DNA of 64,000 nucleotides, taken from Ophioderma brevispina (taxonomy: Eukaryota; Echinodermata; Ophiuroidea; Amphilepidida; Ophiodermatidae). This document shows positions 10,930 to 22,470 of this stretch, in pieces (positions within the stretch are counted from its first letter, which is position 1; each line of letters starts with the position of its first letter). Under the pieces are notes generated by a model that saw only the letters and a list, made by a program, of their open reading frames with translations, did not search any database and was not told the DNA's origin. The translations under genes and the position numbers were made by a program. The stretch is taken from assembly GCA_023653785.1 (NCBI GenBank), contig JAMKCH010012727.1:1-64000 (forward strand), given 5' to 3'.

Positions 10930-13140
10930 TTTAGCACTAACAGGAACTACTTTCATATGAACTATTCAGGATAAAAACATCCAGACCCTTCGCACCAGGG
11001 AGTATCTGAGACGTGCTGGAGAAGGTGGAAAAGCGTAATAAAGAATGCGGTGGAAGGCGTATTTCTACCTCAGTAAAAACAGGATGCAGAGGATAACAGC
11101 AGGATAGTGACGACCGATAGCAAGGGACACTGTGGTTTCAAATCCAAGCGTTCACCACCACAACATCGAAGAGATGGCAGAGTTTGAGAAAGACCTCCTC
11201 GACATGGTAGAAGCCATTGGAAATATCAGGACAAACGACACACGTTCCAGTCTCAACTCAAGATGATGTAAGTAAAAAAAACTCCCAGACAAAGTCTTGG
11301 TGAAAGCGGCACAAACCAAGAAACGTAACCAAAATGGAATTCAAAAGACTACGGACAAGATCATCAACGATAACATAAACAGAAGTACAAACTGGCGAGA
11401 TGAAAAAACATCAATGAAATAGACACTGAATGCACGAACATCTCGAAAAACTAGGCATATCAGATAGAAATTGACAGAACAACCGAAAGTCGTGCGTTCG
11501 TCACGTTGAAAGATCACAAAGACGATTTCGAAGGGAACCCTAAATGCAGGCTAATCAACCCCACCAAAAGTGAACTGGGTAAAGTTAAGCAAAACAATGC
11601 TGGATAGAATCAACACCGATATAAGATCCAAAAAAAAAATTAAAAGGTTAAATCAGTGGGCAAAAACGGCCTTCATGCACTAGAATGGTTCAAACAATCT
11701 AAAGGAAAAACCAACAATCGAGCTTTATTATGTTCGAACATGTCGGAACTACTACCCCTCGATACCGGAAAAAATACTCAACAAAGATTTAAATGGGCCA
11801 GGCCAGTTCACGCATATATCAAAAACGGAGAAAAGAAACAATAATGATTCCAGGAAAACTTTCTTACTCGACAACCCAAGTAAAACAGAGGTTAAGAAAA
11901 GAAACATCGTGGGGCATTTGATGTAGCTATGGGAGCACACGACGGTGCTGAAGTGTGCGAGTTAGTCGGACTATAATCATAAACGACTTCAAATAAACTC
12001 CAAAATGCAGTATGGTCTCTACAGAGATGACGGGCTGGCACCATGAGAAATAGTTCTGGTAGCCAGGCGACCGGTTTTTTTTTTGGCATTCAGAAAGCCA
12101 AATAACACAAATCTTTAAAATCATGGGGTTGAAATAACTGTACAAAAACTAACTTGACATAGTCAATTCCTTGGATGCAAAACTAGACCTTACCACAGGC
12201 ACACACAAGCATATCACTAAACCCAACGACACACCAATGTACATTCAAACCCAATCCCAACCACCCACCCAAAATATTAAAAACACATACCCGAATCAGT
12301 AGGAAAAAGAATAAGCACATTATCGTCGAGCGAAGTATTTTCAAGGCAGCAGCTCCCAGGTATAATGAAGCCTTAAAATCAAGCGGTTTTTCCGACACCA
12401 TAGCATACTCTAAAAAATCAACTGGAAAGGACAAAAAGAAAAAAAAAACGAACTAGAAAAGTGACCATGGTTTCAACACCCCCCGTTCAACAAAACGTTA
12501 AAAACAAAACGTCGGGGGTTAAATTCCTTAAAACTAGTAGCCAAAAACACTTCCCACGGAGCCCAAACTTCACAAAATATTCAATAAGGATACTGTCAAA
12601 ATGAGCTATAGTTGTACACGGAACATGAAACAACCACCATTAAATCACACAATTCCGTATAATAAGCACACAAAACACACAGGAGAAGAAACAACACAAA
12701 TCGTGTAACTGCCGTAAAAAGGAGTGCCCCTGAGGGGGAATGTCAAGACACTAGCATGTGTACAAAGCAACAATACAAACACAAATGACTCAAACAGGTA
12801 ATATATTGGAAAAACTGGAGGAGACTTTTAAGGACAAGATACGCAAACCACCAAGATCTTCAAGCACAAAAAGTATGAAAAGAAAAACGAGTTGTCAAAT
12901 ACGTCTGGGAGTTGAAAAAGAAATAAACACTGACTTTTCAATCACATGGGACATCATACGTAGATCCAAAACCCAAAACACAAGGCATCTCAGGCCAGTG
13001 TAAACCTTGTTTAGAGGAGAAAATCGAAATCCGACCTCGCAAAGACCAAGGTGTTGATAAACCGGAGAAGTGACGTACTCTCCAAGTGTCGTCATAACAA
13101 CAAGGTGCCCAATTCGTGCGAAAAAGAAAGCGTCATCAAA
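10930..13140 (+). pseudogene. Penelope-like element (PLE) reverse transcriptase / GIY-YIG endonuclease, frameshifted
   Basis: Read across frames, the segment carries an N-terminal region with EEMAEFEKDLLDM (near 11170), LKDH (near 11510), an RT core with NYYPSI (11748-11765), the catalytic YRDDG (12020-12034), the cysteine motif CNCRKK (near 12706), a YIGKTGG of the GIY-YIG nuclease (12802-12822) and ELSKYVWEL near 12890. The order and spacing fit the single-protein layout of Penelope-like elements, in which RT copies the RNA and GIY-YIG nicks the target. Many frameshifts and stops (for example one extra T after GGDF near 12830) disable it. The upstream region from 10788 probably holds its 5' leader. 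The neighbouring copy A at 10030-10787 forms a partial tandem with it, which is common in this class. Length is near that expected for a complete PLE. Confidence 0.85.
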
Positions 13141-13200
13141 ATAACTTACATCAGTTGCCTGTATGTGTCCGGTAATGCGGAGTGGAAAACGGCAGAGGAG
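13141..13200 (+). ncRNA. Degenerate hammerhead-like remnant at PLE copy B 3' end
   Basis: This aligns with the motif at 10723-10781. CTGATGA has become CTGTATG (13159), a TCCG/CGGA stem II with loop GTAATG remains, followed by GGAAAAC. The core is broken, so self-cleavage is not expected. Confidence 0.4.
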
Positions 13201-13224
13201 CCAAAGAAGGGAGAAAGAGTGGGA

Positions 13225-13235
13225 GAGGGGGACTG

Positions 13236-13298
<63 letters not shown>

Positions 13299-13360
13299 CA
13301 GAGAGATAGAGAGAGAGAGTAGAGAGAAAGAGAGCAGAGAGAGAGAGAGAGATAGAGGAG

Positions 13361-13401
<41 letters not shown>

Positions 13402-13445
13402 TATATATTACTTATATATATATTATATATATATATATATATATA
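13225..13445. repeat. (GA)n microsatellite followed by (TA)n
   Basis: GA dinucleotides with small interruptions run from about 13227 to 13400, then TA repeats run to 13445. The 155-residue open frame across 13051-13518 is a read-through of PLE remains and this repeat. Confidence 0.9.
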
Positions 13446-13653
13446 CCACGTAAGAAATGATACTGACCGAATTGATGTGAATTTTGTTGATAGAAATATA
13501 ACATTTCTTAAGATATAAAATTATCGTTGAGTTGTCCGTATCACATTCGAGAACAAAAAAACGAATGATGATCGTCTGAGTGAGGGCGGCAACTACGTGA
13601 CGTTACAAGGCGGTGAACACTAGTGATGTAGAAACTCGAATAGAACCCTTCAA

Positions 13654-13726
13654 GTTGTGATGGCGCAATTGGTTAGCGCACTCTAGTACTGACAGACAGG
13701 TTGTGGGTTCGAGTCCCATTCACAGC
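13654..13726 (+). repeat. tRNA-like module, unit 1
   Basis: The 73-nt module folds as a near cloverleaf: acceptor GTTGTGA with TCACAGC (one G-T pair), D-stem GCGC/GCGC around AATTGGTTA, and T-arm GTGGG-TTCGAGT-CCCAT. A- and B-box promoter elements are intact. The 22 nt between position 26 and the T-stem have the correct length and a T at position 33 followed by ACT, but the anticodon stem makes only three central pairs. This favours a tRNA-derived repeat over a working tRNA gene. Confidence 0.65.
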
Positions 13727-13983
13727 AAGTTCCTTTTACGATAGTTAGCTACGCCCGCTTTGTTATCAATTTCTTTCGCCTATACATTATTTCTATAACA
13801 AAATTCACATCAGATTCGTGTCAACTTATCATTTCTTACGTATATATAATTAATTTGAGTTGTCCGTATCACATTCGAGAAAAAAAAAACCCGAATGATA
13901 ATCGTCTGAGTGAGGGCGGCAACTACGTGACGTTACAAGGCGGTGGAGACACTAGTGAGGTAGAATAGAATAGAACCCATCAA

Positions 13984-14055
13984 GTGTGATGGCGCAATTG
14001 GTTAGCGCACTCTAGTACTGACAGACAGGTTGTGGGTTCGAGTCCCATTCACAGA
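13984..14055 (+). repeat. tRNA-like module, unit 2
   Basis: Same as unit 1 except that one T of the acceptor strand is lost (AAGTGTGATGG) and the 3' end reads CACAGAAA instead of CACAGCAA, weakening the acceptor stem. Confidence 0.6.
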
Positions 14056-14313
14056 AAGTTCCTTTTACGATAGTTAGCTACGCCCGCTTTGTTATCAATT
14101 TCTTTCGCCTATACATTATTTCTATAACAAAATTCACATCAGATTCGTGTCAACTTATCATTTCTTACGTATATATAATTAATTTGAGTTGTCCGTATCA
14201 CATTCGAGAAAAAAAAAACCCGAATGATAATCGTCTGAGTGAGGGCGGCAACTACGTGACGTTACAAGGCGGTGGGAACATAGTGATGTAGAAACTAGAA
14301 TAGAACCCATCAA

Positions 14314-14385
14314 GTGTGATGGCGCAATTGGTTAGCGCACTCTAGTACTGACAGACAGGTTGTGGGTTCGAGTCCCATTCACAGC
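14314..14385 (+). repeat. tRNA-like module, unit 3
   Basis: It shares the acceptor-strand T deletion of unit 2 but keeps the CACAGCAA end, suggesting that units 2 and 3 arose from each other by local duplication. Confidence 0.6.
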
Positions 14386-14642
14386 AAGTTCCTTTTACGA
14401 TAGTTAGCTACGCCCGCTTTGTTATCAATTTCTTTCGCCTATACATTATTTCTATAACAAAATTCACATCAGATTCGTGTCAACTTATCATTTCTTACGT
14501 ATATATAATTAATTTGAGTTGTCCGTATCACATTCGAGAAAAAAAAAAACGAATGATGATTTTCTGAGTGAGGGCGGCAACTACGTGACGTTACAAGGCG
14601 GTGGAACACTAGTGATGTAGAAACTAGAATAGAACCCATCAA

Positions 14643-14715
14643 GTTGTGATGGCGCAATTGGTTAGCGCACTCTAGTACTGACAGACAGGTTGTGGGTTCG
14701 AGTCCCATTCACAGC
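14643..14715 (+). repeat. tRNA-like module, unit 4
   Basis: It is full length, with the acceptor pairing and both pol III boxes as in unit 1. Confidence 0.6.
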
Positions 14716-14969
14716 AAGTTCCTTTTACGATAGTTAGCTACGCCCGCTTTGTTATTAAGTTCTTTCGCCTATACATTATTTCTATAACAAAATTCACATC
14801 AGATTCGTGTCAACTTATCATTTCTTACGTATATATAATTAATTTGAGTTGTCCGTATCACATGCGAGAAAAAAAACGAATGATGATCTTCTGAGTGAGG
14901 GCGGCAACTACGTGACGTTACAAGGCGGTGGAACACTAGTGATGTAGAAACTAGAATAGAACCCATCAA

Positions 14970-15032
14970 GTTGTGATGGCGCAATTGGTTAGCGCACTCC
15001 GAGAGTTTGTGGGTTCGATTCCCATTCACAGC
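14970..15032 (+). repeat. tRNA-like module, unit 5 (anticodon arm shortened)
   Basis: The anticodon arm is reduced to CTCCGAGAGTT, about 10 nt shorter than in the other units, while acceptor, D-arm and T-arm remain. It cannot form a normal tRNA. Confidence 0.6.
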
Positions 15033-15047
15033 AAGTTCCTTTTACGA
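15033..15047. repeat. Target-site duplication, left copy
   Basis: AAGTTCCTTTTACGA occurs here and again at 22781-22795, exactly flanking the LINE. The sequence is part of the tandem unit just after the tRNA-like module. Confidence 0.9.
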
Positions 15048-15495
15048 CAAAAGGGCGCTCGTCACCGTCGGCATGAGTGGTTGCGTTGTTTTTTTGCTCC
15101 ACTAATCTCTGCTCAAATGCAGCGGAGCCCGAGTTTGTTTTGACAACAGTGTTTTGTTTTTGGATACCTTAAATTGTATGACTCTTTTGTGGGCTTTGCC
15201 TTTTTATTCATTATGAGTTCTCCAAAGCATCCTAGAGGTGATACACCGTCAAAGTCTTCGCCAGTGCCCAAAAAGCCAAAAGGAAATAAAACGCACGATG
15301 ACAACTCGAAGGTCGAAGGTCAAGCAATGGCCGCCTCCATGATCGCGGCTCATGATCAACGAACTTCTCCGAGGCGTAACATTATGGACTCTTTTGACCC
15401 CATGGACACAGCTGATAAGCCGCCAGAGTGGTTCTGTAACTTTGATAGGAAAATTGAGGAACGCTTCAAAGATCTGAAAGTTAGTGTGGAGGATA

Positions 15496-16423
15496 CGGTA
15501 AGTGTAATTTACATTCTCCTCTACATTCTGAGAAACTCTGTTTTAGAGTAGGTATGTGGCAGGTATCACTCACTTTAACAAAATTGACTTCAGCTACGTT
15601 GGGCCACTCAGTTTCAGAATTATGTTTGTTGTATCTTAAGCTGTATTATGTGACAAGTTGGTAATGCACTGGCTCTTGTATCATTGGGAAAAAAAGTGGG
15701 CCCCCACACAAAAAAAATAAAACTTTTCTAAATGATTTGACAAGTGTTTTTCAAAACAGAAATCCTTGCATGCATTTTTGGTGGCAGCTTAATTGCCCTG
15801 GTGATTTAAGGCTCATGAATTCACGGTAAGATGCACAACCGCTTAGCAAACTCAATCCCATATTGCACTGTGACTTGAAAACGTGACTTGAGGCTTGATA
15901 AATTTGGAAAGTCCTTATGTTCCCAGGCTTGTGGTATCCCCCGGGGTATTCTAACCATTAGTGTACCATATGGGGCTACTACATTGCATTTTGGGATTTG
16001 TATGGAAGAAATGGCCTCTTACAAGAAAGCAGTTTCATGAATCAGGCCACTGTCCCCTCCTTTAGCGCCTTGGTATGCTGCAGTCCGATATATACCTTTG
16101 CATACTCTGCAACTATCAAGCCATAATACTGGCACATCAAAAAGTGTATGTCAGGTTATTCCTGTAGAAGGATGTCCCAAACAGCTCAAAATAATACTAA
16201 TAAGTGTTAACAAGGTCAACAGCACATATTTGTGCCTATAAAATGTGCAGTACAGCATCTTTTATCTGTTAATTTCAAATGTAACTTTTATAACAAACAC
16301 AACAAACTCTGTTTAACATGGGCAACGCCGTCGAGACAGTCAAGTGAGCTCACCACATACCTACTCTAAAAGTAAACAGAAGGTCCCAGAAGGTAAATGA
16401 TAGAATGTAAAATACACTTACCG
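15496..16423. mobile_element. Nested non-autonomous DNA transposon with long TIRs
   Basis: The left end starts CGGTAAGTGTAATTTACATT and the right end finishes AATACACTTACCG, its inverted match. Inward, AGAGTAGGTATGTGG at about 15544-15558 is matched by CCACATACCTACTCT at about 16357-16371, so the TIR runs about 65-70 bp with a gap. Flanks GTGGAGGATA and TTGGAGATAT are compatible with an imperfect 8-10-bp target duplication. Removal restores ORF1 continuity. No transposase is encoded in 928 bp. The GTAAGT at its left end mimics a splice donor. Confidence 0.8.
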
Positions 16424-16735
16424 TTGGAGATATTTCTGCCATTAATGGAATCCCGATTTGCAATCAGTTGACTATGAAATTGGAGAATTGAAAGATAGTG
16501 GAAACACTTGAAAACGACAAAAGCGTTGATTCAAATGGAGAGCTAGAAAATCGCGCCAGGCGTAATAACCTTGTTTTTACGTATCCCGGGAACCTGAATT
16601 CCGATCGATAGGACTGTTTGAAAACTGTAAGTGAACTGCTTCAGAACTTTTGTTGGGGTTGAAATTATTGATTTGAACCATATCTATAGATTCATCGGAC
16701 CACCTTCTTACAAAACACAAGACCCCATACCACGT

Positions 16736-17086
16736 TACTGTTAAAAAATGTTCCGTAAATTTACGGAAATTTCTTGCAGCGATTTCCAGTCTTTTATGGG
16801 AAATTACAGAAATTTCTGTCAGTTAACGGAAAAAAAACACTTGACAGTATTTTACGAATTTGTCCTCATCTTAGAAAAAATCTGTATTTAACAGATTTTC
16901 CGTCATTTAAAATTACGGAACCCAAAAAATTCCTGAAATATTGCTGCCAGAATTTTGAAATACATATTTCCTTACATTACACTTTTAAGCTATTTTCTTT
17001 TTTTGTTTTTATTTTATTGTTTCTAAAACGATTTTTTCCGTAATTTACGCAATCTGTTTTCTTAATTTACGGAATTTTTAACAGTG
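16736..17086. mobile_element. Nested MITE with CACTGTTAAAAA-type TIRs
   Basis: The left end reads ACTGTTAAAAAATGTTCCGT and the right end ACGGAATTTTTAACAGTG, an inverted match of about 25 bp. TTACGGAA-type motifs recur inside. It lies in the RRM part of the LINE ORF1. A target duplication was not clear. The 89-codon frame at 16774-17043 lies wholly within it and is not a gene. Confidence 0.75.
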
Positions 17087-18139
17087 ATTAGATTCATGTG
17101 TCTTTTCCGTCATTTCTAACTAAGAAGTGTGAGGAGGCGTGCCATCTCCAAGTTTAAAACTACCCTATCCGAGATGGGAAGAAGATTTTGTGGGTGAAGA
17201 TTTCTCTAAGCTAAGGCTTAAGGAAGAATAAGATGGAAGCATTTATCAAGCTGAAACGAGAGTAAAACAACCCTTTTTTTGCGTTACCGGACTTTTGAAA
17301 TATAATGACAATGAAAACCATCACTGTTAACCGAAAGTATTTGCTTTCAGAGCTTGCTACTGCTAACTTTGTGTCTGACGAGTTTTCCCTTTACTTGAAG
17401 AACTTTGCTTTTATGTTATCCTCATGTCATCAATCACAAAATTTGGTGCCTCTCTAGTTTACTTAATTTTGCATTATAATTGAACTGTTGTTTAATCATT
17501 AATGATATGTGTTTGTTATACTTCTTACCCCTTCTACTGCAGCTCGATTCAGGCTCCATACTATTTTGTGATTTTTTTCGCCTCTAATGACTAGTATTGC
17601 CATGAAGTGTGGGCTCTTGGGTGCTTTTTTATAAGGTTTTGTTTTAGAAAATTAAACTCCAACCCCTTTTTTGGGGCGGGCCTCTGGCTCTGCTGCATTT
17701 TTTGCGGGTTCATGCTGCCCTTTGCTCATTCTGGATCTGTTTCTGATTGAAGACCAGAACGTTTGCATCCCTGCGCCCAAATTTTGCGCTTTTTTTCTCT
17801 ATGTTTTTGTGCTTTTTCCCCCTTTTGATCTTTTTCTGATATGTGTTGTTGTTCATTTTTTGTGTGATTCTGCAGCAGCAGATTTGTTTACGTTTATGTT
17901 TACTTATGGTCTTACTTAATTCCACCTTATTTGTCTACACATTCTGTAATGATAGTCATGATAGCAGGGTAAATTGATGATACCTGTATCTCGATATAGT
18001 CGCCAGATTTTAAATATGATTATTTGATTGGCGTAACTTTTTTTGTTTATTTCAAATTTGCATGGTGAATTCATTCAAATGCGATGCATCATCGTACCTT
18101 TTATATTGTATAACTGACCGTCAAGTGGTTCTAATATGA

Positions 18140-21100
18140 CTCCATAAATCCGCTAACACTTCGTACATTCAATGTAGAGGTATCAAGGGATATTTAAACG
18201 TAAGCAAAGTCTTTCATTTTTAAGGTCAATTGATAGTGATATTCCTTTTCTACAAGAGACCCACTCCACCGCAAATGACGATCTTTTTTGGAAACTCAGT
18301 GGGGTTGGGCATGCATGGTTTAGTTCTTTATTCATCAAATAGTAAGGGCGTGGCTATTCTGATTCAAAATTCTGTCCTTCGGTTGATGTTAGGGCTATTA
18401 AATCCAGAGGGCGGTTTTTTAATTTTGTCGTGTTGTCCTGAACGGATTTCCTGTGATCTTGGTTAATGTGTTTGGACCCAATAATGACAATCCTAGTGAG
18501 AATTTATGTCTGACTTATTTGCTCACCTTGATATTTTTGACCATCCCTCTTTTTAAATTGGGGGTGATTGTTAATATAGCTTTGGGTAAACTAGATTACA
18601 AGGTTCTCGTAATGTCATTCAATAGTAATGCTTGTGAACTGTCAATATTTTAGATTGAGGATTTTAATCTTCATTGATGTTTGGCGCCATTTTCACCAGA
18701 AAAGCTACTTTAAAACTATATACAACGTCATCAGCATAACCCAACGGTGCTTCTAGACCTTTGTTATATTTGGTGTCTGAGATATGTATTGGCATTGATT
18801 ATGCTTTCCAAAAATTATTCCCGGGATTGCCTCAGATCACTCTATTTGTTAAATGTTAAAGTTTAAATTTTGACCAACCCCCATGGTAGAGGCTATTTGA
18901 AATTACATGTCACTTCTTCAAAGAGATGCTGATTTCCTTAAGTCTATTAAGATAAACATGAGGATTTCAAACGGATTCATAGAGATACCGATTGTAACCC
19001 AAATACCAGCTGGGATGCTTTCAAGTGTACCTCATAAGGCACTGTATTGAGTATACATCAGGGGAAAAACGAAAGAGAGAATTTAACGAAGGTTAACTTA
19101 TGGCTGATTTGAAGGATTCGAAATAAGTTGAGCATGTGGTCCGATGTTGAGATGATTTTGATGTTACTGACCTTACTGAAGAGCTTAAGGATCTGGAGGC
19201 CCAATTTAATTATATTTTGGCTTTGGAAACTGAAGGGCTAATACCGAGGTCCTTTGTCGTTGGGCAGAAGAGGGCAAAGGAAGCTCTAATTCCTTTTGTA
19301 TCTCGAGAAAAGGGCTCTGTAGAAAAGTATTAATCGCATCAGGACCGCTGACCAAACTGTATCAACTGAAGAAAAGAATTTCTGGAGGAATTCTTATTTT
19401 TATTCTAATCTGTACAAACCTTAAGGATGGCGATAATGCTTATGACCTGACGGTTCTTTTCCGAAGCGTTTTTGGATTCCTTAATATTCCTAAGATTTCT
19501 GAGATGAAAGCGCATTCTTGATCAGCCTCTTACCAAAAATGAAACTTTTTCGTACTATTTTCGATAGGAGTCGCAATAATCTCAGCCCTTGATGGCCTCC
19601 TTGATAATTTTACATTGTCTTTGGGTTGACAAAGAACGGTGTAATCACTTGTTTCCAAAAAAGGATAAAGATCTGCTCAATATTAGTACTTACAGGCCTA
19701 TTTCATATTACTGTTGATTACAAAATTAGTGCCAAACATGGCCAACAGGTTGAAAATGTGTATTGGTAGTTTAATTCACCCCGATCAATCTGGGTTTTTG
19801 AAAGGCAGAAATATTGGGAGTAACATTCGCCTTCTTATGGAGTTTGTTGATTTTTGCTTTTGTGTGATAAAGGTGCTTGTGTCTAGTTGCCATTCGTGAG
19901 AAGTCTAAAATTAAAGGGATTCGTATTACGAGGAAATTCAATGTCTCTATGCTGGCCCGATGATACACTGTTTTTATTGAACGGTTCAATAGCTGCCATT
20001 TAATAATCTAATTTTTTACTCTGAGAAATTTGGTAAATGTTCTGGTTGTCGAAGTTTAATTTCTCAAATCTGTGGTCAGTTTGGATTGGCTCTAAGAAAG
20101 GTTCTCACAATTTCCCTTTTCAGATAAGGGTCTTCACTGGGGTCCAATAGTTTAATACTTGGGTTATCAATTTTTCTTGAATTTGATTCATTTTTTTATT
20201 TGAATACAAAGTCAAGTGAAAAAAATAGAGCAACCCTTTAAATTGCTGGAGGCAAGAAAACATTATCCCTTATTGGACATTTGTGTTATTGAATCCCTTC
20301 TTTTACCTCAGTTTTTGTATCTTTTTTCCGTTTTATGTATCACAAGATCCCAGATTCTTTTTAGATCAATAAACAAACTCTTTTTTAAATTATTTGGAAT
20401 GGCGGTAACGACAGGTTAAAAGGGGAGTTTTTGTGTGTCTTGATTTATAATCTTGGGTGCTTGGTATGGGTTGATATTCATTTTTGCCTAATCTCAAAAA
20501 GATTTGGTAAAACATCTTTTAGATGATAACTATAATATACTGGGGGGGGGGGTGAAATCAATGAATTGTCTGTCCTGCTAGTGTATTTCACCCTGACGTT
20601 TTAATCTAATGGAAGTCTCACGCTCTCCAGAAAAAAATTTTATCACAATTAGGTAATGTTCAATTAGTAGATTCATTAAGGGCATCGGGTAACCTTTAGA
20701 ACAAACTACTGAGATCTTGGTATAGACTCATGAACTCGCTGCCATGTGGTTCTATTTGGTTTAATAAAGAATATAAATCAAAATCCAAGAGTTTTTTTTT
20801 CTATCAGCTTGTAATAAAATGGTTTTTGTTGCATTGATGATCGTTTGTATGATGATGAGCCTAACCCTGTTCTTAAATCTTTTGTGACCTTATTATTGAA
20901 TTCGATATCCCATATAGAGATAGAAAGGAAATATAATCGTTTGGTTGATAACATTGTTCGATGTGGGTTGCTTGATGTTTTGCCCAGATTTTGACTCAGT
21001 TCGACAGTCTTCTCATAATAATCTTATTTTGGCTCCTAAGGTTCCTATGGTATCCACCACACCCCCTGTGCCATAATTATCAACATGCGTGTGTAAAGCA

Positions 21101-22470
21101 ATTTATTTCACAAACTTGATTTAAATTGTATCGTGGGATTTCTTGACTACCCATTACTTAATACAATTGTCAACGTGGGGATTTTCACCAGATGACGTTT
21201 CCCATAATCAAGTTCGTCGACAAACGTTTAACTTTGATTTTCCTCTTTATCCCTTAATAGGGCTGGTAAAGAAGCGGCTAATGATAACTGCCGATTGTAC
21301 TCCAGAAGGAATACAGGCATAGGAACGTCCAAAAGTCTTCCGAATAGTCGCCTAATGAACTTTACAGTTCGTCAGGGTCTACTCTAAATGTTTAGGTCTA
21401 AAATTGGTGTGGCTGTATGGACCGGGAATGATATCATGTCATAAAAGATTGGAGCACGTTCACGCACGTTGGACTCGGGAAATTTAATGGCAGAAAGAGG
21501 CCACGTGATTACCCTGAAACAACTTTTAAATGGCACCGTTGACATTGTGCTGTTTGTCATGTAATATGAACGCGTAATTTACACATTATTACTCAACCAC
21601 GTTGAGTTATCATTAGAATTGCCATTTTCAGGTGTCTCGGATTCTCGAATATTTCGAAGACCACGTCTTCCATTGACTTTATCTCGTTCCGGTCCACACA
21701 ACAACCATGACTTTCTCCCATAAAAATTTTAAGTAAACCCTAATGAACCCGTACAATCCATTAAGTGGATGTTTTGAAGCCATATCTTTTGTGTCTGTGT
21801 CCGCATTCCTTCTGGGAGTGCAATCGACAACGTTATCGTTTGCGTTCCTTTTATCCGCCCATATTTAGGGAACGGGACAATCAAATCAAACGTTTTTTCA
21901 CTCTCTTGGATTTGGGGGCAATGGGAATAACGTCGTTTTGAAAAACACAACTTTGGAATTTAAATACGTATTGAGTAGTCAAGAATCAATAGTATAGTTT
22001 GAAATCAATTGGTGATTATTGGAATTCAGTTTTTGAATTGTGACAATACTTTTGGCCAGTGTGTGTATTTAATATGTCAAGAAAGTGTGTCTCAAAAATC
22101 ATTGTGAATTTTGGAAAAAGTTTTTGGATGACCCATGTGTTCTCGACAATCTTGATTGGGATGAAGTTCATACTCGAAATTACAAATGTACGTTTGAGAC
22201 GCAGCTCGAGTCATTGTATTCAAAAAATTTTCACAAACATTGCCCTCAATAACTCCTCTTAAAATAAATCGGAAAGGATTCCACCGTGTGTGATTTTTGG
22301 CCAAATGCCCCTGAAACCATTGAGCATATTTTTTGTGAATGTGACACAAGTTAAACAAATTTGGGAGTGCCTAAGTTCTTTGATTAATGAGGAATTTGAT
22401 CCAGAATGTCATTTTAAATTTGGTATTGGGAAAGACCCTTTCCTTTCCTCCTTAGTTTGTGTGTAAATTG
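18140..22470 (+). pseudogene. LINE ORF2: AP endonuclease - reverse transcriptase - zinc finger, degenerate
   Basis: Across frames one can read an endonuclease start near 18165 (RGIKGYL), QETHSTANDDLFW at 18253-18291, SNSKGVAILIQNS near 18334 and VNVFGPNNDNPS near 18462. RT follows with TYRPIS near 19690, HPDQSGFLKGRNIG at 19777-19818 and a broken YADDT box around 19945-19965. The thumb follows near 20216 and a Cys/His motif CDFWPNAPETIEHIFCECD at 22289-22345. About 80-90 residues expected between FLKGRNIG and the YADD box are missing, including the first catalytic aspartate region. The protein would nick DNA and copy the LINE RNA at the target. Stops and frameshifts throughout show it is inactive. 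Confidence 0.85.

Larger units (their letters stand above)
13447..15047 (+). repeat. Tandem array of about 330-bp units containing a tRNA-like module
   Basis: About four and a half units lie head to tail. The tRNA-like module recurs at 13654, 13984, 14314, 14643 and 14970, giving periods of 330, 330, 329 and 327 bp. Each unit also has TAGCTACGCCCGCTTTGTTA, an A-run preceded by CACATTCGAG, and GAGGGCGGCAACTACGTGAC. Units are very similar, with small indels. At the left edge, 13447-13497 is an inverted copy of the spacer. A further unit lies at 22781-23035, beyond the LINE inserted into the array. Antisense open frames of about 76-79 codons here arise from the repeated units and are not genes. 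Confidence 0.9.
15213..17290 (+). pseudogene. LINE ORF1 protein (RNA-binding), interrupted by two transposons
   Basis: The ATG at 15213 starts a frame with a basic, proline-rich N-terminus and PPEWFCNFDRKIEERFKDLK, resembling the pre-coiled-coil region of L1-type ORF1 proteins. A 928-bp element breaks it at 15496. The frame resumes after 16423 and includes LENRARRNNLVF (16543-16578), a strong hallmark of the ORF1 RRM region, then HIYRFIGPP near 16676. A second element (16736-17086) interrupts the RRM. The C-terminal part around EDFVGEDFS (near 17185) follows. L1-type ORF1 proteins bind the element RNA and act as chaperones. The frame is broken repeatedly. Confidence 0.75.

Noticed and set aside
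13051..13518. 155-residue + strand open frame rich in Glu and Arg
   Set aside because: It is a read-through of the PLE 3' end and the (GA)n microsatellite.
13654..14715. Functional tRNA genes
   Set aside because: The anticodon stem has only three pairs and the units sit in a satellite-like array, so I annotate tRNA-like modules instead.
14469..15029. - strand open frames starting MGLEPTTCL / MNGNRTHKL
   Set aside because: They are antisense translations of the tRNA-like module and spacer, and repeat with the array.
15496..16423. Spliceosomal intron (starts near GTAAGT)
   Set aside because: The interval has matching terminal inverted repeats and ends ACTTACCG rather than a pyrimidine tract and AG, so it is a transposon.
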